A DNA stretch of 40,435 nucleotides from Elusimicrobiota bacterium. Its GTDB lineage: Bacteria > Elusimicrobiota > Elusimicrobia > UBA1565 > UBA9628. A model generated the notes under the pieces. That model did not search any database. It was not told where the DNA came from and saw nothing but the letters and a program-made list of their open reading frames with translations. Made by a program: the position numbers and the translations under genes. Shown piece after piece: positions 15,331 through 23,890 of this stretch. Location: positions 1 to 40,435 of the forward strand of contig JAUYSH010000030.1 in assembly GCA_030696455.1 (NCBI GenBank). Direction: 5' to 3'. Each line of letters begins with the position of its first letter. The first letter of the stretch is position 1.

Positions 15331-15977
15331 GCGTCAAGACCGAGCGCGCGCAGAGGCTGCTCAAGGGCCTGCGCAAGCTCTATCCGGACGCGCACTGCGA
15401 GCTCGATTATAAGACGCCGCACGAGCTCGTCTTCGCGGTCATCCTCTCCGCGCAGTGCACCGACGTGCGCGTCAACGCGACGACGAAGACCCTCTTCAAG
15501 CGCTATAAGACCCTGGGCGACTACGCGAGCGCGGATCCGGCCGAGCTCGAGGCCATCGTGCGGTCCTGCGGCTTCTACCGGATGAAGGCGAGGGCGATCA
15601 TCGAGACCGCGCAGGCCATCCTTCGCGAGCACGGCGGCAAGGTCCCCGACACGATGGAGGGCCTGCTCGCCCTGCGCGGCGTCGCGCGCAAGACCGCGAA
15701 CGTCGTGCTCTCCGAGATCTACGGCAAGCCCGAGGGCGTCGTCGTCGACACGCACATGAAGCGCCTGTGCTACCGCTTCGGTCTCACCGACGAGGAAGAC
15801 CCCGAGAAGGTCGAGCGCGACCTCGCGACCATCGTCCCGCGCAAGGATTGGAAGTTCTGGTCGCACGCGGTGATCTGGCACGGCCGCCGCGTCTGCAAGG
15901 CCGCGAACCCTCAATGCGCGGCCTGCCTCCTGCGCCCCGACTGCCCCCAGCGCGGCGTGGACTCCGACTCCGAGTAG
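15327..15977 (+). CDS. nth: Endonuclease III (DNA glycosylase/AP lyase)
   Basis: A 216-residue base-excision repair enzyme that removes oxidised pyrimidines and nicks the abasic site. All landmarks are present: the HhH motif ALRGVARKTANVVL with catalytic Lys122, catalytic Asp141 in VVVDTHMKRL, and the [4Fe-4S] ligands C190, C197, C200 and C206 with C-x6-C-x2-C-x5-C spacing. FAVILSAQCTDVRVN matches the family's N-terminal region. It starts at GTG 15327 overlapping the stop of the binding-protein gene and ends 11 bases before the end of the convergent hydrolase gene. Length is typical. Confidence 0.97.
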   Translation: MSVKTERAQRLLKGLRKLYPDAHCELDYKTPHELVFAVILSAQCTDVRVNATTKTLFKRYKTLGDYASADPAELEAIVRSCGFYRMKARAIIETAQAILREHGGKVPDTMEGLLALRGVARKTANVVLSEIYGKPEGVVVDTHMKRLCYRFGLTDEEDPEKVERDLATIVPRKDWKFWSHAVIWHGRRVCKAANPQCAACLLRPDCPQRGVDSDSE

Positions 15978-15988
15978 CCGCCGGTCGC

Positions 15989-16810
15989 CTACTTCGGTTC
16001 CTTCGGAAGAGCGTCGAGAAAATCCTTGATCGCCTTCGGGTAGGCCGGGCCGGTCTGCAGGAAGCCCTCGTTGTGGGAGCCGCTGAGGTCGACGAGGCGC
16101 TTCTTGGCTGCGCCGGAGGCCCCCAGGTTGCGCAGCGCCATCTCGTAGGGGATGATGTCGTCGTCGGGGCTGTGGAGGAACAGGGTCGGAATGGTCACTC
16201 GCGGCAGGCGGGAGAGGGTTTCGAAGCGGAACCGGATGAGGCTCGAGGGGAACCACGGCAGGACGAGCTTGCCCATGTCGACGAGCGACGTGAAGGCGCT
16301 GTCGACGATCAGCCCCGCGGCGGGCACGCGCGTCGCGAGCTCGACGGCCGGGGCGGCGCCGAGGGACTCTCCGTAGAGCACGAGCCGGGCGGCAGGCACG
16401 GCCTTGGCCGCGTTGAGCCACGCCCAGCCGGCGAGCGCGTCGCGGTACAGGCCCGCCTCATCGGGGCTTCCGGAGCTTTCGCCGTAGCCTCGCCAGTCGA
16501 GCCACAGCTGCGCGGCGCCGGCGTCGTGGAACAGGCGCATCTTGTCGGTGCGATCGGTGAGGTTGCCGCCGTTGCCGTGCAGGCAGAGCATCACGGGCGA
16601 ATCGACCGACGGGCCGGGGATCCACCAGGCGCGCAGGCGCACGCCGTCGGACGCGGTCAGGAAAAGCGGCTCGTAGGCGAGCCCGACCGTGCCCGGATGG
16701 GCGTACATCGCGCGGGAAGGGATGAAGACCATCGAGCGCTCGAAGAAGCGCAGTCCGATCCAGAGCAGCGCGGCGGCGAGGATCGCCCAGACGAGCAGGG
16801 ACGGCTTCAT
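15989..16810 (-). CDS. Membrane-anchored alpha/beta hydrolase
   Basis: A 273-residue hydrolase of the Bem46/ABHD13-like group. An N-terminal transmembrane anchor ([19 protein letters not shown]) precedes the typical opening [12 protein letters not shown]. The oxyanion region is CLHGNGGNL; the nucleophile is Ser149 in YGESLGAAP; the acid is Asp217 or 218 in HSPDDDIIP; the base is His246 in GSHNEGF. The substrate, an ester or peptide, is unknown. The start ATG 16810 overlaps the stop of the YjbQ gene (ATGA). It is the last gene of the amidase operon. Confidence 0.9.
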   Translation of the reverse strand: MKPSLLVWAILAAALLWIGLRFFERSMVFIPSRAMYAHPGTVGLAYEPLFLTASDGVRLRAWWIPGPSVDSPVMLCLHGNGGNLTDRTDKMRLFHDAGAAQLWLDWRGYGESSGSPDEAGLYRDALAGWAWLNAAKAVPAARLVLYGESLGAAPAVELATRVPAAGLIVDSAFTSLVDMGKLVLPWFPSSLIRFRFETLSRLPRVTIPTLFLHSPDDDIIPYEMALRNLGASGAAKKRLVDLSGSHNEGFLQTGPAYPKAIKDFLDALPKEPK

Positions 16811-17217
16811 TCGCCCATCACCTTGACCACGACGCGCTTGCGGCGGCGGCCGTCGAACTCGGCGTAGAAGACCTGCTCCCAGGGGCCGAGGTCGAGCGCT
16901 CCGCCCGTGACCGGCAGGATCGCCTGATGACCGAGCAAGGTGCGCTTGAGGTGGGCGTCGCCGTTGTCCTCGCCCGTGCGGTGGTGGCGATAGTCCGCGA
17001 CGGGGGCCAGTCGGTCGAGCCAATCCAGCAGGTCCTGCTTGAGGCCCGGCTCCTCGTCGTTGACCCAGATGCCGGCGGTGATGTGCATCGCGGAGACGAG
17101 GCACATGCCTTCCTTGATCTTGGACTTCGACGTGATCGCGGCGAGCCGCTCGGTGATGTTCACGAGGGCTTTGCGCTCCGGGGTCTCGAAGAACAGGTAT
17201 TCCGTGTGGGCTTTCAC
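16807..17217 (-). CDS. YjbQ family (UPF0047) protein, possible secondary thiamine-phosphate synthase
   Basis: A 136-residue protein of the YjbQ/UPF0047 family with its conserved blocks: [37 protein letters not shown] and [19 protein letters not shown]. The histidine-rich centre probably binds a metal. YjbQ proteins show weak thiamine-phosphate synthase activity and the family is annotated as such; the physiological role is unsettled. The start is GTG 17217, four bases after the stop of the thioredoxin-like gene. Confidence 0.93.
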   Translation of the reverse strand: MKAHTEYLFFETPERKALVNITERLAAITSKSKIKEGMCLVSAMHITAGIWVNDEEPGLKQDLLDWLDRLAPVADYRHHRTGEDNGDAHLKRTLLGHQAILPVTGGALDLGPWEQVFYAEFDGRRRKRVVVKVMGE

Positions 17218-17221
17218 GGCG

Positions 17222-17698
17222 TCACTTCCACTTGATCGTGCAGCCGATCGCCTGGGTCTCGGGCTCGCGCACGGGGCGGCTGGCGACGAGGTCGTCGAGC
17301 GCGGGGCGCAGGCCGGCGACCGAGCCCGTATAGGCGAGCTTGAGGTCGTGGTCGAAGACGAAGAGCTGGGGCGTGTGGGTCGCGCCGTACGCCTTGGCGG
17401 CCAGCTGGGAGGCGTCGCGCAGGTAGTAGAAGGGGAACTTCTTCTCGGAGGCGCGCGCGACCATGTTCTCGAAGGAGTCCTCCGGGTACGCGTCGGCGTT
17501 GTTCGCGTTGATCGCGGCCATGCCGACGCCGAGCGGCCGGTACTTGTGGAAAACGGCGATGAGCTCGTCCTCGGCCTTCATCACGTACGGGCAGTGGTTG
17601 CAGGAGAAGAGGATGATGGTGGCCTTGGCGCCCCTGACGGAGTCGAGCGTGTGCGTCGCGCCGTCGACGCCCTTGAGGGTGAAGGCCGGGGCTCTCAT
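17222..17698 (-). CDS. Thioredoxin-fold (AhpC/TSA-like) redox protein
   Basis: A 158-residue thioredoxin-fold protein without a signal peptide. The redox motif is CNHC (C33 and C36) in [17 protein letters not shown], a signature of a group of redoxin-like proteins whose motif reads CNHCPxV. The rest fits the peroxiredoxin/thioredoxin fold: [20 protein letters not shown] at the start and the cis-proline region [11 protein letters not shown]. Its partner is unknown. The ATG 17698 overlaps the stop of the GAF-PAS gene (ATGA), so it is translationally coupled to it. Confidence 0.88.
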   Translation of the reverse strand: MRAPAFTLKGVDGATHTLDSVRGAKATIILFSCNHCPYVMKAEDELIAVFHKYRPLGVGMAAINANNADAYPEDSFENMVARASEKKFPFYYLRDASQLAAKAYGATHTPQLFVFDHDLKLAYTGSVAGLRPALDDLVASRPVREPETQAIGCTIKWK

Positions 17699-18579
17699 GG
17701 CTTCTTCTGGAAGGCGGTGATGTCCTGGAAGGTCACGCCGGCGCCGACGACCTGGCCGTGCGGGTCCTGGATGAGCAAGGTCGAGTAGCCGAGCGCGCGG
17801 TTCTGGCCCTTGCTCTTCCACCAGAGGTCCTGGCGCTTGACCGTCTCCTTCTTGACCAAGGTGTCCATGAGGATCTCGGCCATCTCGGGGATCATCATCA
17901 AGGTCGCGTCGACCGGCTGGTTCATCGGCGTGTCCTCGGGAAGGCCGAGGATCTTCTTCGCCGCCGGGTTGCACAGCATCACGCGGCCGTGGATGTCCAC
18001 CGCGACGAACCCGCCGCCGAGGTTCTCGAGGATGGACGCGTTATGCGCGGTCACCTTGTCGACCGTCGACTCCAGGCGGCTCGCCCGAAGGGAGGTCTCG
18101 GTGGCCGAGCAGGCGGCCTGCACGAAGGCGAGATCGGCTTCGGTGAAGGGTCCGCTTCGCTTGTTGATGATCTCGAGGACGCCGACCAGCTCCAGCCGGT
18201 CGAGCAGCGGCACGGCGAGGACGCGGCGCGTCTTGAAGCCCGTTTCTTCATCGAGCTGGTTCAAAAAGCGGGGATCGGCGTAGGCGTCGGCGGTCAGGAC
18301 CGGCTCGCGGTACTTGGCGACCCAGCCGCACAGGCCCTTGCCCGATTCCACGCGCAACGACTCGACGCGATGGCCGGCGGAGCCGAGCACCGCGCGCGCG
18401 ATGAGCTGCTGGGGCTTGGGCAGGAAGACGAAGTAGGTGGCGGCCTCGCAATCGAGCGCGGCGGCGAGCTTGTCGAGGACTCGCGCCCAGACCTGGTCCT
18501 CCTCGGCGTCCTTCGTCGCGGCGAGGAAGGCGAGCACGTCGATGAGCGCGGGCAGGGCGCCGGCGCCGGGCGCGATCAA
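17695..18579 (-). CDS. GAF-PAS sensor protein without an output domain
   Basis: A 294-residue protein with a GAF domain at about residues 20-165 (ESGKGLCGWVAKYREPVLTA, VPLLDRLELVGVLEIINK) and a PAS domain at about 170-290 (NLGGGFVAVDIHGRVMLCNP, AAKKILGLPED, VTFQDITAFQ). No kinase, cyclase or DNA-binding domain follows, so it is a stand-alone sensor that must signal through a partner. The start is TTG 18579, overlapping the amidase stop (TTGA) with GGAGG 5 bases upstream; the open frame continues far upstream only as an antisense-free artefact. Ligand unknown. Confidence 0.82.
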   Translation of the reverse strand: MIAPGAGALPALIDVLAFLAATKDAEEDQVWARVLDKLAAALDCEAATYFVFLPKPQQLIARAVLGSAGHRVESLRVESGKGLCGWVAKYREPVLTADAYADPRFLNQLDEETGFKTRRVLAVPLLDRLELVGVLEIINKRSGPFTEADLAFVQAACSATETSLRASRLESTVDKVTAHNASILENLGGGFVAVDIHGRVMLCNPAAKKILGLPEDTPMNQPVDATLMMIPEMAEILMDTLVKKETVKRQDLWWKSKGQNRALGYSTLLIQDPHGQVVGAGVTFQDITAFQKKP

Positions 18580-20396
18580 GGCTTCCTCCGGGCGGAGCGC
18601 AGGAACTTCTCGAGGCCCTCGACGAGCGCACGGGCGAGCTCGTCGCGGAACGCGGCGTCGTTGAGCAGGGCCTCCTGCTCGGGAAAGATCATGTAGGCGT
18701 TCTCCACGAGGATCGCGGGCATCGCGCTTTGCCGGGCGACGAGCAGGTTGCCCCAGCGTAGGCCTTCGTCGGCCAGCTTGATGCGTCCGCGATAGGCTTC
18801 GTGCACCGCGCGGCCCAGCGACAGGCTTTGAGGGTGATAGTAGAAGATGCTGAAGCCGCGGGGCTTGGCGAAGGGATTCTCGCCGTCGGGAAGGGCGTTG
18901 TTGTGGATGCTCACGAAGAGGTCTGCGCCCCGCTCGACGGCCTGCTTGGGCCTGTCCACGAGGGAGACCTCGTGCAGCGGATCGGCGCGCGACATCAGCA
19001 CGTTCGCGCCCGCGCGCTGAAGGCGGCCCTTCGCGGCGAGGGCGATCGCGTAGTTGGCGTCCATCTCGCGCGTTCCGAGGGGCCCCGTCGAGCCCGTCGC
19101 CGACGGCATGTGGCCGGGATCGAGCATGATGGTGACGCCCGCGAACGGCTTGTACTCGGAGATCCTCGGGGGGCGGCGGACCTCCAGGCGCAGGGAGGCG
19201 CCGTCGAAGGTCGGCCACCAGCCCCAGGCGGTCTCGCCCTTCTTGAGGATGACGGTCACGGCGACGACGTCGGTCGCCTCCTGCCGCCAACGGACCTCCG
19301 AGATGAAGTCGGGGGCGTCGTTGACCGCCCAGTTCGTATGGCCGACGGCGTTGTAGAGCCGGACCGTCAGGGCGTCGAGCCCGGGGGAGGGCTCGACATC
19401 GAAGGCGACCTTCTCCGATACGCCGATCTTCACGGCCGCTCCGAGCGCGGTCCGGGAGACGCCGATCGTGCCGGTCACCGCGCGGGGGGGCGGGCCGGAG
19501 GAGAGGTCGACGTCCTTGGCGTCGACCCAGCCGGACAGCGACTCGGAGAGGCGAACGCGAAGGGAACTGTTCTCGCGCCCGGTCACCAGCAGCCGGGTTC
19601 CCGCCAGAGGGAAGGCGAGGAAGCCGTTGGCGGGTCCGGTTTTGACGCCCACGTATCCGGCGGCGGCGTCCTTGACGGTCGCGATCATGGAGTTCTTCGC
19701 CGAGGCCGAGACGAGGGGCGCGCCCTTGGCCTTCGCGGAGCCCCAGCCAGGGTCCAGCTCGTATTCCACGTGGGCCGGAGTGATCTCCTCGCCGAGGCCG
19801 ATCTGCCGCGTTCCTTCATAGTAGCCGAGCGCCGCGTTGGTCTCGCGCATATCCTGCCAAGCTCCCTTGCCCACGCGGAAGCGCGCGGGCTTGCCGGGCG
19901 TGCCCTTCATCCGGACCGTCAGCCAGTCTCCGGCGCGCAGGTCGAGGTCGAAGCGCGGCGTCAGAGAGTCGGGGTCGATGGCGAGCTCGCCCGCGGCCGC
20001 AGGCGTGACGGGCAAAGGCACGAGTATCCGGCGTTCGGCCGTCGCGGTCGTGACGGAGGACAGGGCGAGCTCGCCGCGGAAGGTGAACGTCCCCGGCGAG
20101 ATGGGGAGGAACGCGAGAAAGCCTCCGTCCCGATGGACCTGCACGGGGACGCCGTTGATCTTGAAGGGCGCGGTCGCCGGCGAGACCGAGCCCAGGATGA
20201 ACTCCGCGTTGGCCGCGAGCGGCATGTTCTCCGGCGGCCAGATGAAGATGATGGGCTCGGTCGACCGCGTGGGGTACAGGGGAGGCTCGGCGGCGACGCG
20301 GGGCTGTTCGAGCCGCGCTCCGCCCCGAGGCCGGTCGGCGGCCGCGGCGGACAAGGCCGAAGCCAGCAGCAGGGCGGCCGCGAGCGCTCTTATCAT
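18576..20396 (-). CDS. N-acetylmuramoyl-L-alanine amidase (Amidase_3) with long N-terminal region
   Basis: A 606-residue exported protein with signal peptide MIRALAAALLLASALSAAAA. Residues 45-410 are beta-rich with several probable Ig-like or SH3-like modules (PPENMPLAANAEFILGS, AGYVGVKTGPANGFLAFPLA). The C-terminal Amidase_3 domain (about 418-600) has zinc ligands H429 (MLDPGHMPS), E444 (TREMDANYA) and H498 (SIHNNALPDG), and the catalytic Glu565 in ILVENAYMIFP. It cleaves the bond between MurNAc and the stem peptide in peptidoglycan. It heads a five-gene operon with coupled starts. Its own -10 box (TAGAAT) ends 7 bases before the ATG and no Shine-Dalgarno site is visible. Confidence 0.92.
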   Translation of the reverse strand: MIRALAAALLLASALSAAAADRPRGGARLEQPRVAAEPPLYPTRSTEPIIFIWPPENMPLAANAEFILGSVSPATAPFKINGVPVQVHRDGGFLAFLPISPGTFTFRGELALSSVTTATAERRILVPLPVTPAAAGELAIDPDSLTPRFDLDLRAGDWLTVRMKGTPGKPARFRVGKGAWQDMRETNAALGYYEGTRQIGLGEEITPAHVEYELDPGWGSAKAKGAPLVSASAKNSMIATVKDAAAGYVGVKTGPANGFLAFPLAGTRLLVTGRENSSLRVRLSESLSGWVDAKDVDLSSGPPPRAVTGTIGVSRTALGAAVKIGVSEKVAFDVEPSPGLDALTVRLYNAVGHTNWAVNDAPDFISEVRWRQEATDVVAVTVILKKGETAWGWWPTFDGASLRLEVRRPPRISEYKPFAGVTIMLDPGHMPSATGSTGPLGTREMDANYAIALAAKGRLQRAGANVLMSRADPLHEVSLVDRPKQAVERGADLFVSIHNNALPDGENPFAKPRGFSIFYYHPQSLSLGRAVHEAYRGRIKLADEGLRWGNLLVARQSAMPAILVENAYMIFPEQEALLNDAAFRDELARALVEGLEKFLRSARRKP

Positions 20397-20403
20397 GGCT
20401 CGG

Positions 20404-20409
20404 ATTCTA
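20404..20409 (-). promoter_or_regulatory. -10 element of the amidase operon
   Basis: TAGAAT on the minus strand, 7 bases before the amidase ATG. The -35 region is poor. Confidence 0.5.
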
Positions 20410-20442
20410 CCAACTTTCCGCGCCGGCTAGGCCCGTGCGGCT

Positions 20443-22134
20443 CTAGTCCAAGGTGTTCGGCGGCTGGCTGGCCCAGAAGGGCCTGCCGCCGAGGGCGTCG
20501 CGCAAGGTTCTGCGGAAGGACGGGCGGCCGATCAACGGAAGGCTCGCCAGGCGCGGGCTCTGCATCAGGTGGTCGGTGCCCGCGATGACGTGCACCGTCG
20601 CGCCGGAGGCGTCGGCGTCGGCTGCGGCCTTGCGGACCGCGGCGTCGAGGTCGGCGTTGCGCGCGACGATGGCCGCCCGCCACAGCTCGCGGTAGCCGCG
20701 CAGGGCGGTCAGGGCCGCGCGCGCGACCTCTCGGTAGTAGCGCCAGCCGCGGAGCTCGCCGTACGCGAGGTGGTTGAGGGCGAGCAGGTCCATGTGGTGC
20801 TGCAAGAGGGGGTGCTTCGAGGCGTCGTAGCTGGCGGAGACGTCCCAGCCGCGCACCTCGACCTCCCCGCTCGCGATGTCCTTCTCCGTCAGGTCGTCGG
20901 GCTCGAGGCCGCGGTCGGCGAGATACTTCACCGCCGGCCAGCCCCGCAGGCTCCAGCCGGTGTAACCCTCGACGAGGACGATGACCGGCTTGCCGGGACG
21001 GGCGTCGGCCGCGAGCCTCTTCATATTGGCCGCGATGAGGGCGCCGTCGGTGTGGCGCTCGCCGTAGAAATGGATGCGCGCGTCCTCGCGCCGCGCCGCG
21101 CCGGGAAGCTCGAAGCCCTTCGCGTAGCCGCTCTTCTTCTCCGCCAGGACGCGCCGGATGAGGGCGTCGAGCGGCGGAAAGCCGTGGCCCGGGGACTTTT
21201 CGATGGGCTGCCAGCCGAAGATGCTGCCGGGCACGCTGACGGAGGCGTAATCGTTCGGGTCCTCGGGACGGACCGCCTCGGGCTGGTAAGGAGCGAGGGC
21301 CGGCGCCGGCGCGGCCCGCGGAGCGTCGATCGAGGCCTCGACCTGCGAGGCGAAGAGCTTCGCGTCGGCGACGATCGCGTCGAGGGCTCCCTTCGACGCG
21401 GCGATCGCCATCTCCTGGTCGAAGACCTGCCACACCGCCAGCGCGCGGCTCAGGCTGTCGGCGAGCGGCTTGTCTGCGGGGATGAGGGCGCGGGCGAAGC
21501 GCACGACGGCTGACTCGATCTCCACGACCGCCGCCGCGGCGGCGGGGGTCGGGGCGGGAGAGCCCGACCCGCGGGCCTCGTCGAGCATACCCGTGAAATC
21601 GGCGCCGCTCATGGTCCGCGCCTTCAGGCCTTTCGCGGCGCCGAGGTCGTCGGCGCGGGCGGCGAGCGCCTGCGAGGCGCCGACGGCGAAGGCCAGCTCC
21701 TCGGGGGTCGCGGCGGCGTCGGCGGCGGAGGGCGCGGAGAGGACGGCGCCGGTGAGCAGGGCCTCGATGTCGCGGCCCGCGCTCAGCGCGGCGGCGCCGG
21801 AGGCCGGGCGGTCGGCGAGGGAGGCGACGGCCTTCGCGACTCCGGCGCCGAGCGCGGCGACCTTGACCGGCAGAGGGGCGTAGGCCGCGGGGCGGATGGC
21901 CTGGAGGGCGACGGGGGCGATCATCGGCGCCGGAGCGGAGAGGGCGGGGGCGGACAGCGGCAGCGGGGCGGAAAGGCTCAGGGACGGCGCGAGCGCGCCG
22001 GGAGCGAGCAAGCCCGGCGCCGGCGCGGCGCCGATCCGGACCGGAACGACGGTCGTCGCCGGCGAGGCGACGCGCGTCTGAGCCGAGGCGGGAGCCGCCA
22101 GCAGAAGCGCCGCGAGCAGCGCGAGATTATTCAT
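20443..22134 (-). CDS. Secreted protein with C-terminal EreA/ChaN/TraB-like domain
   Basis: A 563-residue protein with a clear signal peptide (MNNLALLAALLLAAPASAQ). Residues 20-100 are alanine/proline-rich low complexity. The middle is mostly helical. The C-terminal 210 residues contain GERHTD (residues 358-363), an acidic LVEGYTGWS about 30 residues later, HHMDLLALNH, and VIAGTDHLM near 520. This order of G-E-x-H, E and GxxH resembles the erythromycin esterase/ChaN/TraB (Tiki-like) metal-dependent hydrolase group, but similarity is only at the motif level. Function unknown. Its ATG shares a base with the stop of the upstream metallopeptidase-like gene (TGATG), so the two proteins are made together. 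Confidence 0.7.
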   Translation of the reverse strand: MNNLALLAALLLAAPASAQTRVASPATTVVPVRIGAAPAPGLLAPGALAPSLSLSAPLPLSAPALSAPAPMIAPVALQAIRPAAYAPLPVKVAALGAGVAKAVASLADRPASGAAALSAGRDIEALLTGAVLSAPSAADAAATPEELAFAVGASQALAARADDLGAAKGLKARTMSGADFTGMLDEARGSGSPAPTPAAAAAVVEIESAVVRFARALIPADKPLADSLSRALAVWQVFDQEMAIAASKGALDAIVADAKLFASQVEASIDAPRAAPAPALAPYQPEAVRPEDPNDYASVSVPGSIFGWQPIEKSPGHGFPPLDALIRRVLAEKKSGYAKGFELPGAARREDARIHFYGERHTDGALIAANMKRLAADARPGKPVIVLVEGYTGWSLRGWPAVKYLADRGLEPDDLTEKDIASGEVEVRGWDVSASYDASKHPLLQHHMDLLALNHLAYGELRGWRYYREVARAALTALRGYRELWRAAIVARNADLDAAVRKAAADADASGATVHVIAGTDHLMQSPRLASLPLIGRPSFRRTLRDALGGRPFWASQPPNTLD

Positions 22135-23675
22135 CAGAAGCGGCCCGAGAGGCCGATGGTGTAGAACGTCCCGCCGCCGTGGGACTGGCCGAGCATGGCG
22201 CCCTCGGTCTTGCGGCCGACCTCGGCGTAGGCGGAGACCCGTCCGAGCCTCTTCTCCGCGCCGACGGTGAGGGCGCCTCCGATATCCTTGGGGCCCGGCT
22301 CGGCCGCGGCGCGCTGGCTCCAGGCGTCGACGCCGATCCGGGCGCGCACGCCCGCGCCGACGTCGTCGGACCAGCGTACGGCGGCGGCCGGCTGGCCCTC
22401 GCCCGTCGAGGCGGTCGCCTCGATCATGTCGCCTTCCTTGCCGCGGGAGAGCACCGTGAGGGAATAGCGCGCGCCGACCTCCGAGAGCCAGAAGCCGGTG
22501 CCCGCCATCCAGGTCCGTCCGCCGGCCTCGAGGCCCGGCGTCTTCTGCGTGCGCTCCCCGCGGATCAGGTAGCGCCCGAGATAGCCGTAGGCGGAATAAA
22601 GCCCCATCGGGTCGAGCATGTTCCAGACCGCGCCGCGCACGATGTCGCCGTGCACCGCGTCGCCGCCGCGCCCGGAGCGCTCGCCGTAGAGGCGGGCGTA
22701 GCTGGTCATGTCGTTGGCGCCGTCGAGTGGGCCGGCCTGCGACGGGGCCGGGGCGCTCAGGCCGTAGGCGGTCATGTCGAGCTTTTGGAAGAACAGCAGC
22801 GGCCACTGCGTCCAGTCGGCCTCGCCGCGCTCGAAGATCGAAGCGCGCAGCGCGGCGGCCGCGGCTTGGGTGGCCATGGTGCCGCCCGCGTTGAAGGCCT
22901 GGCGACCGGCGGGCGACATGCGCGCCCAGTCCTCGGAGGCGATCTCGGTGATGCGGCCGAAAGCGTAGGGTCCGTCCGCCTTGGCGAAGGTCACGTTCTC
23001 GGCGCCGGCGAGCCAGGCGGACTCGAAATGACCGAGCTCATGGCCGGCCAAGGTCGTGGTCCATGCCAGCCCGAGGTCCACGGGCGCCTTGGCGAGGCGG
23101 GCGGCGATCCCGGCCTTGCCCGAGCCGGCGCCGGCCTTGTCGAGGAGGGCGTCGGTGCCCCGGCCGTAAAGGCCGTACAAGGTCTCGAGGTTTCGCGCGG
23201 TGGCCTCCGCGCGGGGCGCCGAGCCCCAGCGCAAGGTCAGATCGAGCGGGCGATGCCCGCTCGCGTCGAAATCCGGACCGGCGCCGAGCGAGGAGGACAG
23301 GGCGCGACCGCGCTCGGCGGCTTCCTTGGCCGCGGCGGAGTCGTCCCGCGCGGCCGCAGTTTCGGCGGGCGGCGGCGCGGAGGGGGAGGCGAGGAAGGCG
23401 GCTACCGCGGATCCGAGCTCGACGCCGCGCGCGCGGCACCACTGCGCCAACGCTTCCGGCGACGAGGCCTCGTTCCTCAGGAAGGCGTCGACCTCGGCGC
23501 TCTGCTCCTCCGTGAGGACCTTGGCGTCCTGCCCGGGCTCGCGATAACGCCAGCCGGCGTCCGCCGAGGTCAGTCCGAGGGTTTCGATGACGGAAGGATC
23601 GGGGACGGTCGTCTGGGCTTGAGCGGTGAGCGAGATCGCGAGAAGCGCCGTCAGAATGCCGCTTCGGATTCTCAT
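22134..23675 (-). CDS. Putative metallopeptidase-like outer-membrane protein
   Basis: A 513-residue protein with signal peptide MRIRSGILTALLAISLTAQA. Residues 20-200 are a helical, alanine-rich region. A zinc-peptidase-like HELGH motif is at 212-216 (TTTLAGHELGHFESAW). The last 170 residues look like a transmembrane beta-barrel with alternating strands (VGARYSLTVLSRGKEGD, GVRARIGVDAW, GRVSAYAEVGRK) and a terminal phenylalanine (LSGRF), the usual outer-membrane assembly signal. I know no family with this architecture. The frame is supported by the coupling to the downstream gene and by a TATCCT -10 box 6 bases before the ATG. Whether it is an active peptidase is open. Confidence 0.68.
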   Translation of the reverse strand: MRIRSGILTALLAISLTAQAQTTVPDPSVIETLGLTSADAGWRYREPGQDAKVLTEEQSAEVDAFLRNEASSPEALAQWCRARGVELGSAVAAFLASPSAPPPAETAAARDDSAAAKEAAERGRALSSSLGAGPDFDASGHRPLDLTLRWGSAPRAEATARNLETLYGLYGRGTDALLDKAGAGSGKAGIAARLAKAPVDLGLAWTTTLAGHELGHFESAWLAGAENVTFAKADGPYAFGRITEIASEDWARMSPAGRQAFNAGGTMATQAAAAALRASIFERGEADWTQWPLLFFQKLDMTAYGLSAPAPSQAGPLDGANDMTSYARLYGERSGRGGDAVHGDIVRGAVWNMLDPMGLYSAYGYLGRYLIRGERTQKTPGLEAGGRTWMAGTGFWLSEVGARYSLTVLSRGKEGDMIEATASTGEGQPAAAVRWSDDVGAGVRARIGVDAWSQRAAAEPGPKDIGGALTVGAEKRLGRVSAYAEVGRKTEGAMLGQSHGGGTFYTIGLSGRF

Positions 23676-23681
23676 GACGTA

Positions 23682-23687
23682 AGGATA
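23682..23687 (-). promoter_or_regulatory. -10 element of the metallopeptidase-like gene
   Basis: TATCCT on the minus strand, 6 bases before the ATG at 23675; no convincing -35 box. Confidence 0.45.
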
Positions 23688-23762
23688 GGCCGCGGCGCCG
23701 CGGGACGCATGGGGCGGCGTGCCCCCGGCCCGGGGGGCCGAAGGGCCCAGACGCGCCCTAAG

Positions 23763-23885
23763 CCTCAAATAGTCATGTTACAGTTATGTATAAGAAATAT
23801 AACTACTAACACATCTATCCACATATTCACAGGGCCAAAAAAATCAAAAAAAGTATTTAATCTGCAGCCATTATCCGCACAAATC
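23763..23885. other. AT-rich intergenic island with DnaA-box-like sequences
   Basis: About 120 bases between murC and the metallopeptidase-like gene are strongly AT-rich in an otherwise GC-rich region. Sequences resembling the DnaA box TTATCCACA are CTATCCACA (23815-23823, one mismatch), ATATTCACA (23823-23831, two mismatches) and TTATCCGCA (23871-23879, one mismatch). Read on the minus strand, the part next to murC has a short stem (GCGGCC/GGCTGC) followed by two runs of seven T, so it may end the murC transcript. No reading frame of note lies here. Confidence 0.55.
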
Positions 23886-23890
23886 GGCCG

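Noticed and set aside
18801-20588. 595-codon plus-strand open frame opposite the amidase
   Set aside because: Antisense shadow of a gene with clear zinc ligands and signal peptide; no domain or start signal of its own.
23763-23885. Calling the AT-rich island a replication origin
   Set aside because: No dnaA, dnaN or other origin-linked genes are present, genes on both sides run in the same direction, and the boxes are imperfect. It is listed only as a region to check.
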